Source: an uncultured Synechococcales cyanobacterium
Lineage (GTDB): Bacteria; Cyanobacteriota; Cyanobacteriia; CAIUCS01
Length of the DNA stretch: 35,685 nt
NCBI GenBank assembly: GCA_903897715.1
Contig: CAIUCS010000166.1
Span: forward strand, 1 to 35,685
Reading direction: 5' to 3'
The translations under genes and the position numbers were made by a program. Below are positions 1 through 8,829 of the stretch, in pieces; within the stretch, counting starts at the first letter, position 1, and every line of letters starts with the position of its first letter. The notes under the pieces are model-generated. The model was not told where the DNA came from, made no database searches, and saw only the letters and a program-made list of their open reading frames with translations.

Positions 1-155
1 AGCCCCGATGACTTGCGTCTCCCTAGGGGATAGGGGGAATTAGAATTTTAAAGTCCTTTGCCTTAGGGAGAAGGATTTAGGGTGAGGTTCAGCGTCAAAA
101 CCAGAAGCAGGTTTCTAACTATTGATGCCTTTCATTCATCGTGAGTTCAGGTTAT
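1..155. other. Left-edge non-coding stretch
   Basis: No convincing gene is seen. Around 55-95 is a short run resembling half of the C-rich/G-rich palindromic repeat better preserved at 10733-10887 (a block like AGGGAGAAGGATTTAGGGTG). This is probably repeat debris beyond the 3' end of the minus-strand oxidoreductase gene. Confidence 0.3.
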
Positions 156-1331
156 TTACAGTCTTTGCAAAAGTTGTTCCTTGACCCAAAGAGCAGTCCC
201 TGGTGCCAGGAAAACACCATTACGATAATGACCCGTAGCCCATAACATATTTTCAATGGTATTAGACCACTGTAAAACGGGAGCAGACTGGTTGATTGGT
301 CGGGGACGTATACCCCACCAATGACGTTCAATTGTGGCTTGGGTAAGGGGTGGACAAAGTTCCACCGCCTGCTGCCACAATTCCTTTGCAACGGCTTGGG
401 ATGGTGTGGGATCCAATGGATCCCAGCCCGATGGAAACTCCACAGTGGCTCCTACCCAATAGGTGGGGCTAGGGGTTGCAATGGGGATAAAATGGAGCCC
501 CTGTCCTGTCAGGACGGGATGGAAACCTTGGTTATCCATAGAACCTGACCACAACTTTGCCGGTAGGAGTACCTGCCAGGCTTGACCTAATACGGGTTCA
601 AACTGGGGATGGACTTGATGATGATTTGTTGTGGAAAGTCCATGGGCAGGTAGGGTAGGACAGGGGGTAATGGCATTGTTGCCAATTCCTGCCGTCAGGA
701 TTAGGTAGTCCGTGTCCAATGATTCTTTTCCATGGAGCCCCTGGAGTTGAATTGTACGGATGGGTTGCTTCTCATCGCCATTGAAGGTGGCAAGGGAGGT
801 ATTAAATCGAAAATGAACCCCCCGATGCTGGGATATGGTAACTAAGCTTTGAATCAGCCTTAGGGGGTTTATCTGGCGATCGCGGGGAGAGTAGACAGCA
901 CCTTGAAAAGAACCATAATTCAGGTCAGGAAATTTGCTATGAACCTCAGTCAAAGACCATAGGTCTAGTTGATAGCCTTGATGTTGACGTTTTTCTTGTA
1001 AAACCTGCCAACGTTCCCAATTTCCATCCACCTCACACAGTTGGACGATGCCACATCGATTCAAACCCACATTGGCTAATGGGGGAGAAAATTCCCGAAA
1101 CTCCTCCAATAGGGTGTCATATCGTCTGAGGCTTTCTGCCCGTAGTTGCCAACTACGTCCCTGTATTTTATGGCTGATCACTCCCATACAAACCCCCAGA
1201 GCGGCACTACTACATCCCATGCCTGGCTGGGATCGCCCTTCAATGACAGTAATCTCTACATTTTTCAGGGTGGAGAGTTCATAAGCGATACATGCCCCTA
1301 CCACCCCACATCCAATCACTGTAATTTTCAC
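156..1331 (-). CDS. FAD-dependent oxidoreductase, ThiO (glycine oxidase)-like, DAO family
   Basis: A 391-residue flavoenzyme of the D-amino-acid oxidase/glycine oxidase fold. The N-terminus shows the dinucleotide-binding GxGxxG motif at residues 7-12 (GCGVVG), followed by the acidic residue ending the second strand (VIEGR). Near the C-terminus, a WWGIRPRP segment and GHYRNGVFLAPG resemble the substrate and FAD pocket of ThiO. Glycine oxidases make dehydroglycine for the thiazole part of thiamin. In many cyanobacteria ThiO is fused to ThiG; this one is stand-alone and no other thiamin gene is nearby, so the substrate is uncertain (glycine, sarcosine or another amine). The length is normal for the family and the ATG at 1331 places the Rossmann motif directly at the N-terminus. 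It is the leftmost gene and reads away from the phosphohexomutase. The family is secure; the thiamin role is inference. Confidence 0.85.
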   Translation of the reverse strand: MKITVIGCGVVGACIAYELSTLKNVEITVIEGRSQPGMGCSSAALGVCMGVISHKIQGRSWQLRAESLRRYDTLLEEFREFSPPLANVGLNRCGIVQLCEVDGNWERWQVLQEKRQHQGYQLDLWSLTEVHSKFPDLNYGSFQGAVYSPRDRQINPLRLIQSLVTISQHRGVHFRFNTSLATFNGDEKQPIRTIQLQGLHGKESLDTDYLILTAGIGNNAITPCPTLPAHGLSTTNHHQVHPQFEPVLGQAWQVLLPAKLWSGSMDNQGFHPVLTGQGLHFIPIATPSPTYWVGATVEFPSGWDPLDPTPSQAVAKELWQQAVELCPPLTQATIERHWWGIRPRPINQSAPVLQWSNTIENMLWATGHYRNGVFLAPGTALWVKEQLLQRL

Positions 1332-1416
1332 AGTTGTACCAAAATTTCCTAAAGCTTAAGTCATTGCTGAAAATAGATGGGTTAGGGAAAGAAGGGCTTT
1401 ATTGTAAAATGACGAT

Positions 1417-1605
1417 CTAAATAACCTCCCATTCCTGGGATGTAACATCCCCCACATCCCCACCTTCTTCCTCGTCCAAAACGGGAAGGGATGGCGGGTC
1501 ACCGCCTCTCTGTTGGGAGTCAGGAAAGGGATAGGGTAAGGGCTGCAAGTTGGGATGCACCCAAGCCCAAGGCGTTGGAATGTCCCCTTTCCATTGTGCT
1601 GGCAT
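1417..1605 (-). CDS. Small hypothetical protein (62 aa), tentative
   Basis: A short reading frame with a Pro/Trp-rich first half (TPWAWVHPNLQPLPYPFPD) and an acidic second half (DEEEGGDVGDV). I do not recognise it. In favour of it being real: an AGGAG Shine-Dalgarno-like run lies about 14 nt upstream of the ATG at 1605 and 11 nt upstream of an in-frame TTG at 1608, the composition is protein-like, and it fills an otherwise empty 320-bp gap between the oxidoreductase and the divergently read phosphohexomutase. Against it: very short, low complexity, and no recognised domain or signal peptide. Its start lies only about 50 nt from the start of the divergent phosphohexomutase gene, so the two would share a promoter region. 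Confidence 0.4.
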   Translation of the reverse strand: MPAQWKGDIPTPWAWVHPNLQPLPYPFPDSQQRGGDPPSLPVLDEEEGGDVGDVTSQEWEVI

Positions 1606-1652
1606 CAATCCCAGTGTAACTCCTAATCAACCTTCACTCTAAACCAAGTACC

Positions 1653-3167
1653 ATGACACACGAGCTAAATTGGAAGAAATTACAAAATGGGTCAGATATC
1701 CGTGGTGTTGCCCTAGAGGGGGTAACAGGCGAACCAATAAATTTATCACCAGAAGTTGTCTACCGCTTAGGGCAGGCGTTTGGGCATTGGTTAGCTACGG
1801 AAACAGGGAAACAGGGGGAAGGGTTACGGGTGAGTGTTGGTCGAGATAGTCGCATATCGGGTCCCCGGTTAATGCAAGCCTTTATGGAAGGTTTGGTATC
1901 CCTGGGTGTGAAGGTCTATGACGTAGACATGGCATCGACTCCGGCAATGTTTATGAGTACGGTTACCCCTGGATTTAACTGTGATGCTGGTGTGATGATA
2001 ACCGCAAGTCATCTGCCTTTTAATCGTAATGGGCTTAAGTTTTTTACCACCCAAGGGGGCTTGGAAAAAGAAAACATTACGGCGATTTTAAACCTAGCGG
2101 CACAGGGTGCCATCCCTTTATCCCCCAAACCAGGCACCATTGAATCAATGGATTTTATCTCCGTTTATGCCGATCAATTAGTACACTTCATTCGCACCCA
2201 GGTGCAACACCCCATCCACCCCCTCTATCCCTTAACGGGACTCAAAATTATTGTAGATGGGGGCAATGGGGCTGGTGGTTTTTACGCAACAAAGGTATTG
2301 GAACCCTTGGGGGCGGATGTGACCGGGAGTCAATTTTTAGAGCCTGACGGGTTGTTCCCTAACCATGTCCCCAATCCTGAAGACAGGGAAGCGATGGAAT
2401 CAATTTGTCAAGCAGTACTCACCCATCAGGCAGACTTTGGTATTATTTTTGATACGGATGTAGACCGAGCGGCGGCAGTGGATCATCAAGGTCAGGAGTT
2501 AAATCGTAACCGTTTAATTGCGCTTATTGCTGCCATTGTTTTGAAGGAACATCCTGGTTCAACCGTAGTAACCGATTCCATTACATCAGATGGGTTGACT
2601 ACCTTTATTGAACAGGAATTAGGGGGCAGGCATCATCGGTTTAAGCGAGGATACAAAAACGTCATTAACGAGGCGATTCGTCTCAATGAGGTAGGGGAGG
2701 AGTCTTGGTTGGCAATTGAAACCTCAGGTCATGGGGCAATGCGGGAAAACTATTTCTTGGATGATGGAGCATATCTGGTGAGTAAACTCTTGATCGAATT
2801 AGCTCGATGTCGGCAATCGGGTCAGTTCTTAACCTCCTGTATTGCTACGTTGCAACATCCCCAGGAAAGTGAAGAGATCCGGCTTCAAATCAACACAGAA
2901 GATTTTCAAACCTATGGACATTCTGTCCTGGCAGCACTGAAACCATTTGTGGAAAGCCAACCCCATTGGGCGATCGCTCCCCAGAATTTTGAGGGTATTC
3001 GGGTCATTTGCTCTGGTCAACAGGAACAGGGTTGGTTTTTGCTCAGGCTTTCCCTTCATGACCCTGTATTACCCCTGAATATTGAATCCAATGTTCAGGG
3101 GGGGGTTGAGGTTATTCGGAATCAACTGCTAGGTTTTTTAGATACTTTTAAAGAGCTGCAACGGTAA
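1653..3167 (+). CDS. Phosphoglucomutase/phosphomannomutase family protein
   Basis: A 504-residue alpha-D-phosphohexomutase, which moves phosphate between C1 and C6 of hexoses through a phosphoserine enzyme. Diagnostic sites appear in the correct order: the active serine loop TASHLPFN with Ser119, the Mg2+ loop DTDVDR with Asp267, Asp269 and Asp271, and the sugar-binding ETSGH at about residues 356-360. The start MTHELNWKKLQNGSDIRG fits the family, whose first domain opens with a short strand ending in an xDIRG motif. It is slightly longer than bacterial ManB/GlmM (about 450-470 residues). Substrate choice among glucose, mannose and glucosamine phosphates cannot be read from motifs, so no symbol is given. 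It is transcribed alone, about 330 bp upstream of the EbfC gene on the same strand. Confidence 0.9.
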   Translation: MTHELNWKKLQNGSDIRGVALEGVTGEPINLSPEVVYRLGQAFGHWLATETGKQGEGLRVSVGRDSRISGPRLMQAFMEGLVSLGVKVYDVDMASTPAMFMSTVTPGFNCDAGVMITASHLPFNRNGLKFFTTQGGLEKENITAILNLAAQGAIPLSPKPGTIESMDFISVYADQLVHFIRTQVQHPIHPLYPLTGLKIIVDGGNGAGGFYATKVLEPLGADVTGSQFLEPDGLFPNHVPNPEDREAMESICQAVLTHQADFGIIFDTDVDRAAAVDHQGQELNRNRLIALIAAIVLKEHPGSTVVTDSITSDGLTTFIEQELGGRHHRFKRGYKNVINEAIRLNEVGEESWLAIETSGHGAMRENYFLDDGAYLVSKLLIELARCRQSGQFLTSCIATLQHPQESEEIRLQINTEDFQTYGHSVLAALKPFVESQPHWAIAPQNFEGIRVICSGQQEQGWFLLRLSLHDPVLPLNIESNVQGGVEVIRNQLLGFLDTFKELQR

Positions 3168-3495
3168 TATTTTGCGAATACTCCCCCTAAGGGCAATCTA
3201 TGGGAGAGTATCCCAATTTTGCAGGTTTGCCCTCATCCCCTAACCCCTTCTCCCTTTTGGGGGAAAATGTAGCAAAAAATATAGAATCAAGTCCCCATAG
3301 AGTATTGGGAGACTCTAAACGGACGCAGAGACAGAGTAGGACTACCCGGTGGCGTCAGTGAGTGAAGTGTCGAGAATTACCGTGGCTTCAGCCCGGTGAG
3401 TATGTCAAGGGAAAATTCCCAAGAAAACTATACAAACTTTCCCTCAAAATAGGCATAATAAGTTAGCGGATTTTATATGGAATTAACACAGAGTC
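3168..3495. other. Intergenic region upstream of the EbfC gene
   Basis: A 328-bp gap. It contains a C-rich repeat-like stretch at about 3230-3270 (CCCTCATCCCCTAACCCC followed by a complementary GGGGG run), similar to half of the palindrome at 10733-10887. The relic of an IS200/IS605 right end occupies about 3325-3411 and is listed separately. A possible -10 box CATAAT lies at 3454-3459, 37 nt before the EbfC start; no good -35 is seen 17 bp upstream. No gene is apparent. Confidence 0.5.
3325..3411 (+). mobile_element. Orphan IS200/IS605-type right-end relic (omega-RNA-like tail)
   Basis: The stretch ends in an imperfect hairpin at 3379-3397 (ACCG-t-GGC / TTCA loop / GCC-CGGT) followed by GAGTATGTCAA. 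This is the layout of the right end of cyanobacterial IS605 elements, where the tnpB 3' end, the omega-RNA scaffold and the terminal hairpin overlap. The sequence before it (GGTGGCGTCAGTGAGTGAAG) resembles the end of tnpB in such elements. No tnpA or tnpB reading frame survives next to it, so it is either a solo end or a non-autonomous remnant. The call rests on recalled resemblance; an alignment to ISfinder ends would settle it. Confidence 0.55.
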
Positions 3496-3843
3496 ATGAA
3501 TAAAGGTCAAGGATTTGGTTTCGGTTTAGGCAAAATGAAAGAACTTACCGAAGCTTTTAAAAAGGCTCAACAGGTTCAAGAAGGAGCCAAACAACTTCAG
3601 GAAGAACTGGATCGTTTAGAAATTGTGGGTCAAGCGGGCGGGGGATTGGTTAAGGTCACAATTAGTGGCAACCAAGCTCCTATTCGGGTAGAAATTTCTC
3701 CTACCGCTTTAGCCGAAGGGGCTGAGGTGTTGTCGGATCTTTTAACGATCGCAATGAAAGAAGCCTATGAACATTCAACGGCAACGATGAAACAAAAGAT
3801 GGAAGCACTGACTGCGGGTCTCAGTTTGCCTGGTCTTGGATAA
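3496..3843 (+). CDS. YbaB/EbfC family nucleoid-associated protein
   Basis: A 115-residue small DNA-binding protein. The features are typical: a Gly/Phe-rich opening ([14 protein letters not shown]), a long amphipathic helix rich in Lys/Gln/Glu (residues about 12-40), the central sheet with [13 protein letters not shown], then a second helix with [21 protein letters not shown]. YbaB/EbfC proteins form dimers shaped like tweezers and coat DNA, affecting its organisation and transcription. Length is normal (about 105-120 residues). In many bacteria it sits beside dnaX-recR; here it stands alone, and its stop lies 16 bp from the end of the convergent histidine kinase gene. Confidence 0.93.
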   Translation: MNKGQGFGFGLGKMKELTEAFKKAQQVQEGAKQLQEELDRLEIVGQAGGGLVKVTISGNQAPIRVEISPTALAEGAEVLSDLLTIAMKEAYEHSTATMKQKMEALTAGLSLPGLG

Positions 3844-3859
3844 GGTCTTGCCATAATCT

Positions 3860-5581
3860 TCACTCCAAGGGAAGGAATATGGTCAGAATTTCACTTTCAT
3901 TGGGGCGTTGACGCACAATTAATTTAGCTCCAAGGGCTTGAAATAGGTTTTTAGTGACTGATAACTTCAAACTGAGACTGCCAGTTTCAGGTTGAAACAT
4001 TAGTAGCTGTCCCAAGGATTTAAGGCTTGGTCTAAAAGTTTTTTCTTTGGGTGCAATTCCTCCATCCTGGGGGTGGTCAGATTCACTATAGTTCAATTGC
4101 TGAACCGGATTCGCTTGAAGTTGAAGTTTTAATTGATTGCCTGCATAAACCACCTTAACTTGAATGTGGCTGCCACTGGGAAAGTTCCGCGTAAACCGCT
4201 CGATCAAGCTGGTGAGTACTTGATCGAGCATGGTGGGGTCACTGACGACCTTTGGCATTTTAGGAGGTAAGATAACTTCTAGTGTATGTCGCCGTTGACC
4301 ACACTGTTGCTGCCAATGGGGAATGCATTGTTGAAATACTTGGGCAACGGACATGGGCATAAGGGGCACTACTGGTTGTTTTAATTCAGAAGTTTCTAGT
4401 TCTGCTGCTCTGAAAATCAAACTAAATCGATTAATTTGTTCTGTACATTCCCGATCAATCGCTTCTAAGTGCGGTAACAGATCAGAGGGCAGGGTTCTAC
4501 GTTTTAATAATAATCGGGTCAAGGTACGGATTGTAGCGAGAGGGGTGCGAACTTCGTGGGCTATGGCTTGCAGTAATTCCACATCCACTGGTTGATCATC
4601 CTTAGGGATATGGGATAAAGAGGCTGCAAGGTTGTGGTTTCCGTCCATTGATACGGCGAAGGGCTGACTATCCCCAATGTTGGTGACTTGGTCTGTGGGG
4701 GAGAATGGATGGATCACCTCCGGGGTTTGATGAATGGAGTTTAAGGTTCTATTGTCCTTAACTAGGGATGGGGGATTAGATAAATACCCTAGAAGTAGAC
4801 GACTGAATTGCATCACCCATTGATAATCCGGAGACATAGGAGGGAATTGATCCCATAGTTTGTCCCATTTACTCAGGTAGTGGGGAGCAGTCAAAACCAC
4901 CCGCGATCGCAGTGCCTTCCAAGCAGCCTCCACCACCTCAGGAGCGAATGAAAATTGAAATTGCAACCTCTCGGTATGTTCCCATCCCAAAACCAAGACT
5001 AAACTAAATTGAGGGGTTAACAGTAAGCAAAACTGCTCCTTCGTTAAGGGATCCATGGGCAATAGGGAGAGGACAGGGTTGTCCACAGTTACTATATTAC
5101 AACTAGCCCCAGGCAATAGTTGTGGAGTTAACCCATAATTAGTATCAGTAGGGGCAGGATTGAATAACCAACTGGAGTAGTGGATAGAGGTTTCAGAATG
5201 GGTTAAGACTGGTAAAGAACCAGATATAACCATTCCTTGGAGATATGGTGACGGATTAGTGTTCTCTAAGTTTTGGAGTAAACCATTCATGGCAGCAACT
5301 GCCCCGTGCCATTGATGAACCGCTTGGTGATCCGAGGAACGGGGGTTTGGTTTAGTGTTGCCAGAATGAGGAGAAACCCACGGGGAGTTAGGGAAAGGCT
5401 GCCCCATCACCAACTCCCCGTGGGTTAATAGTTCAGATAGAGTTGGCAGTACCCAGGAATCCACCACAATCTCCTTCAAAGATAGTCCACCGTCAACCAA
5501 TTGCAGGAAAACCTTAAAGAACTTAGTGGTGCAGAAAAATTTAGCAAGGGTTGTCAGATGTAAGTTCTCGAAATGAGACAA
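3860..5581 (-). CDS. Histidine-kinase-like protein with degenerate ATP-binding domain
   Basis: A 573-residue protein. The C-terminal half begins with a clear HisKA dimerisation/phosphoacceptor helix, AHEVRTPLATIRTL, with the candidate phospho-histidine at residue 342. The region that should be the HATPase domain is poor: the N-box helix reads LDQVLTSLIERF, without the Asn that coordinates Mg-ATP, and I see no DxGxG G1 box or GxGLGL G2 box, although the terminal strands (LIVRQRPNESEILTIFLPLE) look like the end of a kinase. The N-terminal 330 residues contain no recognised PAS, GAF or membrane segment. It could be a pseudokinase or a phosphoacceptor scaffold. The only start giving full length is the TTG at 5581, so the true N-terminus is uncertain. 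It marks the left border of the A+T-rich island. Confidence 0.75.
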   Translation of the reverse strand: MSHFENLHLTTLAKFFCTTKFFKVFLQLVDGGLSLKEIVVDSWVLPTLSELLTHGELVMGQPFPNSPWVSPHSGNTKPNPRSSDHQAVHQWHGAVAAMNGLLQNLENTNPSPYLQGMVISGSLPVLTHSETSIHYSSWLFNPAPTDTNYGLTPQLLPGASCNIVTVDNPVLSLLPMDPLTKEQFCLLLTPQFSLVLVLGWEHTERLQFQFSFAPEVVEAAWKALRSRVVLTAPHYLSKWDKLWDQFPPMSPDYQWVMQFSRLLLGYLSNPPSLVKDNRTLNSIHQTPEVIHPFSPTDQVTNIGDSQPFAVSMDGNHNLAASLSHIPKDDQPVDVELLQAIAHEVRTPLATIRTLTRLLLKRRTLPSDLLPHLEAIDRECTEQINRFSLIFRAAELETSELKQPVVPLMPMSVAQVFQQCIPHWQQQCGQRRHTLEVILPPKMPKVVSDPTMLDQVLTSLIERFTRNFPSGSHIQVKVVYAGNQLKLQLQANPVQQLNYSESDHPQDGGIAPKEKTFRPSLKSLGQLLMFQPETGSLSLKLSVTKNLFQALGAKLIVRQRPNESEILTIFLPLE

Positions 5582-5770
5582 CAGACAAAAGAGGTAAGAG
5601 ATAAGTTAATTAAGATTACCAACAAACGATCTCAGTCTTATATCAATATCCCATTTCTATCTTCAGATACAAGAACAATTTCGTCAATGGCTCAAACCAA
5701 AAGATCATTGACTCTACTTTCAATTGGGGCTAATTGTTTCCAGAATCTAATTATAAAGCACAATAAATTT

Positions 5771-6660
5771 TAGAGGGTTTCCTTTTAAAGGCTTTGCACC
5801 TGCACGGGATGATGTATCATAAGGGGAAGAATTTTTAGCAGGCGATCGCCGCGAGGAGCGAATCAAGATGAACTGTTCAAATTGTGACTCCAATCATATC
5901 AGAAAAAACGGACAGAGAAGGGGATAACAAAATTATCCATGTAAGAATTGTAGTCATCAATTGATTGAATCTTATTCTCCTAGAGGTTATTCCCAAGATG
6001 GGAAGGAAGCATGTTTAATTATGGATGTAAATTAGGGGAATTGAATGAATAACTAACGTACATCACAATACAGTCATTCGATGGGTCAAAAAGCTAGGTC
6101 ATCAGTTATCAGATAGTACTAATACTTACCAGGCATCTGAAGTTTGTCAACTGGATGAGTTAGAAATATTGATTGGTAAAAAAACAAGTGTGGGTTTAGA
6201 CAGTTGTAGATAAAACACCTTCGGGAATGATTCAATATACAGTGAGAGATCAAAGTGCCAAAACATTTGCCAAATGATGGAAAAAGATAGAGCGAAGTCC
6301 TATTTTTGGATTACGGATGGCTATAAAGTGTACCCAAAATTTATTCCCGATGGAGACCAAATTATTAGTAAAACATCAATGACTAGAGTTGAGGGAGAAA
6401 ACAGTCGTTTGCGTCACTATTTAGCCAGACTACATCGTAAGACATTTTGTTATTCTAAGTCAAAAGAGATGCGATGCGTTTCAATTAAGCTACTAATTTA
6501 TTACCTAAGAAAAAAAAGTCTTTCTGCCATAAGTTGGGTGTGACTTTCAGGGTGTGATTAACAATGTAATCTCGCTTCGCAAACGTCCTATAAGAGAAAT
6601 GTTTCAAATTAGGAGAGAATCTTAAATCATCCCGTAAATACGCAACGCTCTTTTGAAGAA
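5771..6660 (+). mobile_element. Decayed IS1-family insertion sequence
   Basis: A remnant IS with a broken IS1-type transposase between imperfect terminal inverted repeats. Reading inward, both ends share TTGC, six variable bases, then ACGGGATGAT (5794-5813 on the left; 6626-6645 on the right as reverse complement). Weaker similarity continues outward (CCTTTTAAAG versus TTCTTCAAAAG). A 9-bp direct repeat AATAAATTT flanks the region (5762-5770 and 6661-6669), consistent with the 8-9 bp target duplications of IS1 elements, though it is A+T-only and could be chance. Exact ends are uncertain by 5-15 bp. The right end lies about 15-40 bp from the start codon of the ABC exporter. Confidence 0.75.
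5868..6543 (+). pseudogene. IS1-family transposase, frameshifted and interrupted
   Basis: Conceptual reading from the ATG at 5868 starts as a zinc-ribbon InsA-like domain: CSNC at residues 3-6 and CKNC after an in-frame TAA at 5925, followed by a SYSPRGYS segment. After more stops and shifts comes HNTVIRWVKKLGHQLSD (helix-turn-helix) and QLDELEIL (start of the DDE catalytic region). The last open piece (6274-6543) reads ITDGYKVYPKFIPDG and TRVEGENSRLRHYLARLHRK, the C-terminal signature of IS1-type transposases. At least three disabling changes are present, so no active enzyme is made. Confidence 0.85.
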
Positions 6661-6684
6661 AATAAATTTAATCACCAAATTCTA

Positions 6685-8829
6685 ATGAGATTACAAATTG
6701 TAAAGCAACATAGCGAAGAAGATTGTGGAGCAGCTTGTCTTGCGACCGTAGCAAAATATTATAAAAAAATGTTTACCCTTAACCGAATAAGGGTAATTGT
6801 GGGAACTGGGCAACAGGGTACAACTTTATTAGGACTGAGAAGAGGGGCGGAGTTTCTTGGTTTTAATGCTCGTTCCGTCCAAGCTTCAACTGCAATTTTG
6901 CAAAAGATGAACTTAATAACCTTCCCGGTTATTATTCATTGGCAAGGCAATCATTATGTTGTACTGTATGGAAAAAAAAATAATAGGTTCATTATCGCTG
7001 ATCCAGCAGTTGGAATACGTTATATCGATGAAAAAGAGCTAGTAATTAATTGGACAAACTTCATCATGTTGATGCTGGAACCTGATCCAGTCAGGTTTTT
7101 TCAGCAATCTGGAGACCAAGTCCATGGAATTACACGATTTATTAAACGTATTTCTCCATATAAGTGGATTCTTCTTGAATCCTTTTTAATCAATATTGTA
7201 CTTGGCTTGATATCTTTAAGTTCACCCCTGTTAATTCAAATTTTAACTGATGATGTCTTAGTTCGTGGTGACTCAAACTTACTTAGAGGAATTGCGATCG
7301 CTATCATTATTATGACTTTATTGAGCAGTGCTCTAAATGTGGTACAGGCACACTTAATCACTCAATTTGCCCAACGTTTACAATTGGGGTTAGTAATGGA
7401 ATTTGGACGTAAACTTCTTAAATTGCCATTAAGTTATTATGAAGCCCGTCGAAGTGGAGAAGTTACCAGTCGTTTACAAGATATTCAGCAAATTAACCAA
7501 CTTATTTCTAATGCTATTATATCATTGCCAAGTCAGTTTTTTATTGCATTAATTTCATTAGCACTGATGTTATTTTATAGTAGCAAACTCGTGTTAACGG
7601 TAATTTTACTTGCATTGCTTTGCACAATTACAACTATTATTTTCTTGCCTGCTTTACAGCAAAGAATTCGTAGTGCTATAGTGTTAGATGCCGAAAACCA
7701 AGGTCTATTAGTTGAAATTTTTAAAGGGGCATTAACACTAAAGACTACAGTTGTGCATCAACAATTTTGGGAAGAGTTACAAGGACGGTTTAGCCGACTT
7801 GCTCGATTGGTTTATGGTAGTGCCCATATTGGAATTATTAACAGTACTTCTTCAGATTTAGTTTTAAGTATAGGCAATATCGTTTTACTTTGGTTAGGCA
7901 GTAATCTGGTCATTGGGGGGGAACTTAGTATTGGTCAACTGCTTGCTTTTAACAGTATGAGTAATAGGTTTCTTGGTTTTATCAATGCTATGATTCACTT
8001 CATTGAAGAGTTTACTCATGCTAACATCGCTACTGAGCGATTATCGGAAGTTATCGATACCCAGCAAGAAGGAGATGAAACACAGGTCAAAGCTTTTGTT
8101 GAAATCCCATCATCTGCGGACATAGAATTAGTTAATTTGAGCTTTTTTCACACAGGTCGGGATAATTTAGTTGATCGCCTAACTTTAAAAATACCTGGTA
8201 CTAAAACAACTGTCATAATAGGGAAGTCTGGTTGTGGCAAAAGCTCACTGGTAAAACTCATTACAGGGCTTTATCCTTATCAAACAGGTAATATCCGAAT
8301 TGGAAACTTTAACCTAGAAGACTTAGAACTTGATTGCTTACGTCAGCAAGTCGTTCTAGTTCCTCAGGAACCTTTTTTTTGGAGTCGTTCAATTCTTGAA
8401 AATTTTCAGTTAGGGTCTCCCAATGTTTCTTTTGATAGAATTGCTAGTGCTTGTCAAGTAACCGGCGCAGATGAATTCATCAGTAAACTACCAGGAAAAT
8501 ACCAAACTATCTTAAGTGAATTCGGGACTAATTTATCAACTGGACAGAGGCAAAGATTAGCAGTGGCAAGGGCAATTGTTTCCAATCCACCTATCTTAAT
8601 TTTAGATGAGTCCACAGCTAACCTTGACCCGGCTAGTGAAGCTCAAATGCTAAATCATCTGTTAAGTTTTCGTAGGGGGAAGACAACACTTATAATTAGC
8701 CATAGACCTAAAGTAATTGAGCGAGCTGATTGGATTATTTATCTTGAACAAGGAGCTGTAAAACTAAATGGCACTCCGGCACAATTGAAAAGTATTCAAG
8801 GTGAGCATTTGATTTTTTTTAATCAATAA
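6685..8829 (+). CDS. Peptidase C39-containing ABC exporter (PCAT) for double-glycine leader peptides
   Basis: A 714-residue transporter in one chain. Residues 1-125 form a C39 cysteine protease: oxyanion Gln8, nucleophile Cys14 in SEEDCGAAC, His90 in GNHYVV and Asp106 in ADPAVG, a complete catalytic set. About residues 150-430 are the ABC type I membrane domain with several hydrophobic segments. The ATPase domain has Walker A GKSGCGKSS from 513, signature LSTGQ at 617-621, and Walker B ILILDE with Asp641-Glu642. Such proteins cut a leader after GG/GA/AG and export the remainder through HlyD and an outer-membrane channel. The N-terminus fits the family exactly, so ATG 6685 is used although no clear Shine-Dalgarno precedes it. 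A dead IS1 element ends just upstream. It converges with the adaptor gene and is visibly A+T-richer than flanking core genes. The peptide gene at 10350-10613 is the obvious substrate. Confidence 0.93.
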   Translation: MRLQIVKQHSEEDCGAACLATVAKYYKKMFTLNRIRVIVGTGQQGTTLLGLRRGAEFLGFNARSVQASTAILQKMNLITFPVIIHWQGNHYVVLYGKKNNRFIIADPAVGIRYIDEKELVINWTNFIMLMLEPDPVRFFQQSGDQVHGITRFIKRISPYKWILLESFLINIVLGLISLSSPLLIQILTDDVLVRGDSNLLRGIAIAIIIMTLLSSALNVVQAHLITQFAQRLQLGLVMEFGRKLLKLPLSYYEARRSGEVTSRLQDIQQINQLISNAIISLPSQFFIALISLALMLFYSSKLVLTVILLALLCTITTIIFLPALQQRIRSAIVLDAENQGLLVEIFKGALTLKTTVVHQQFWEELQGRFSRLARLVYGSAHIGIINSTSSDLVLSIGNIVLLWLGSNLVIGGELSIGQLLAFNSMSNRFLGFINAMIHFIEEFTHANIATERLSEVIDTQQEGDETQVKAFVEIPSSADIELVNLSFFHTGRDNLVDRLTLKIPGTKTTVIIGKSGCGKSSLVKLITGLYPYQTGNIRIGNFNLEDLELDCLRQQVVLVPQEPFFWSRSILENFQLGSPNVSFDRIASACQVTGADEFISKLPGKYQTILSEFGTNLSTGQRQRLAVARAIVSNPPILILDESTANLDPASEAQMLNHLLSFRRGKTTLIISHRPKVIERADWIIYLEQGAVKLNGTPAQLKSIQGEHLIFFNQ

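Noticed and set aside
5573-5773. 66-codon plus-strand frame starting over the kinase gene's 5' end
   Set aside because: No ribosome site, compositionally just A+T-rich, and it runs into the left end of the IS1 relic.
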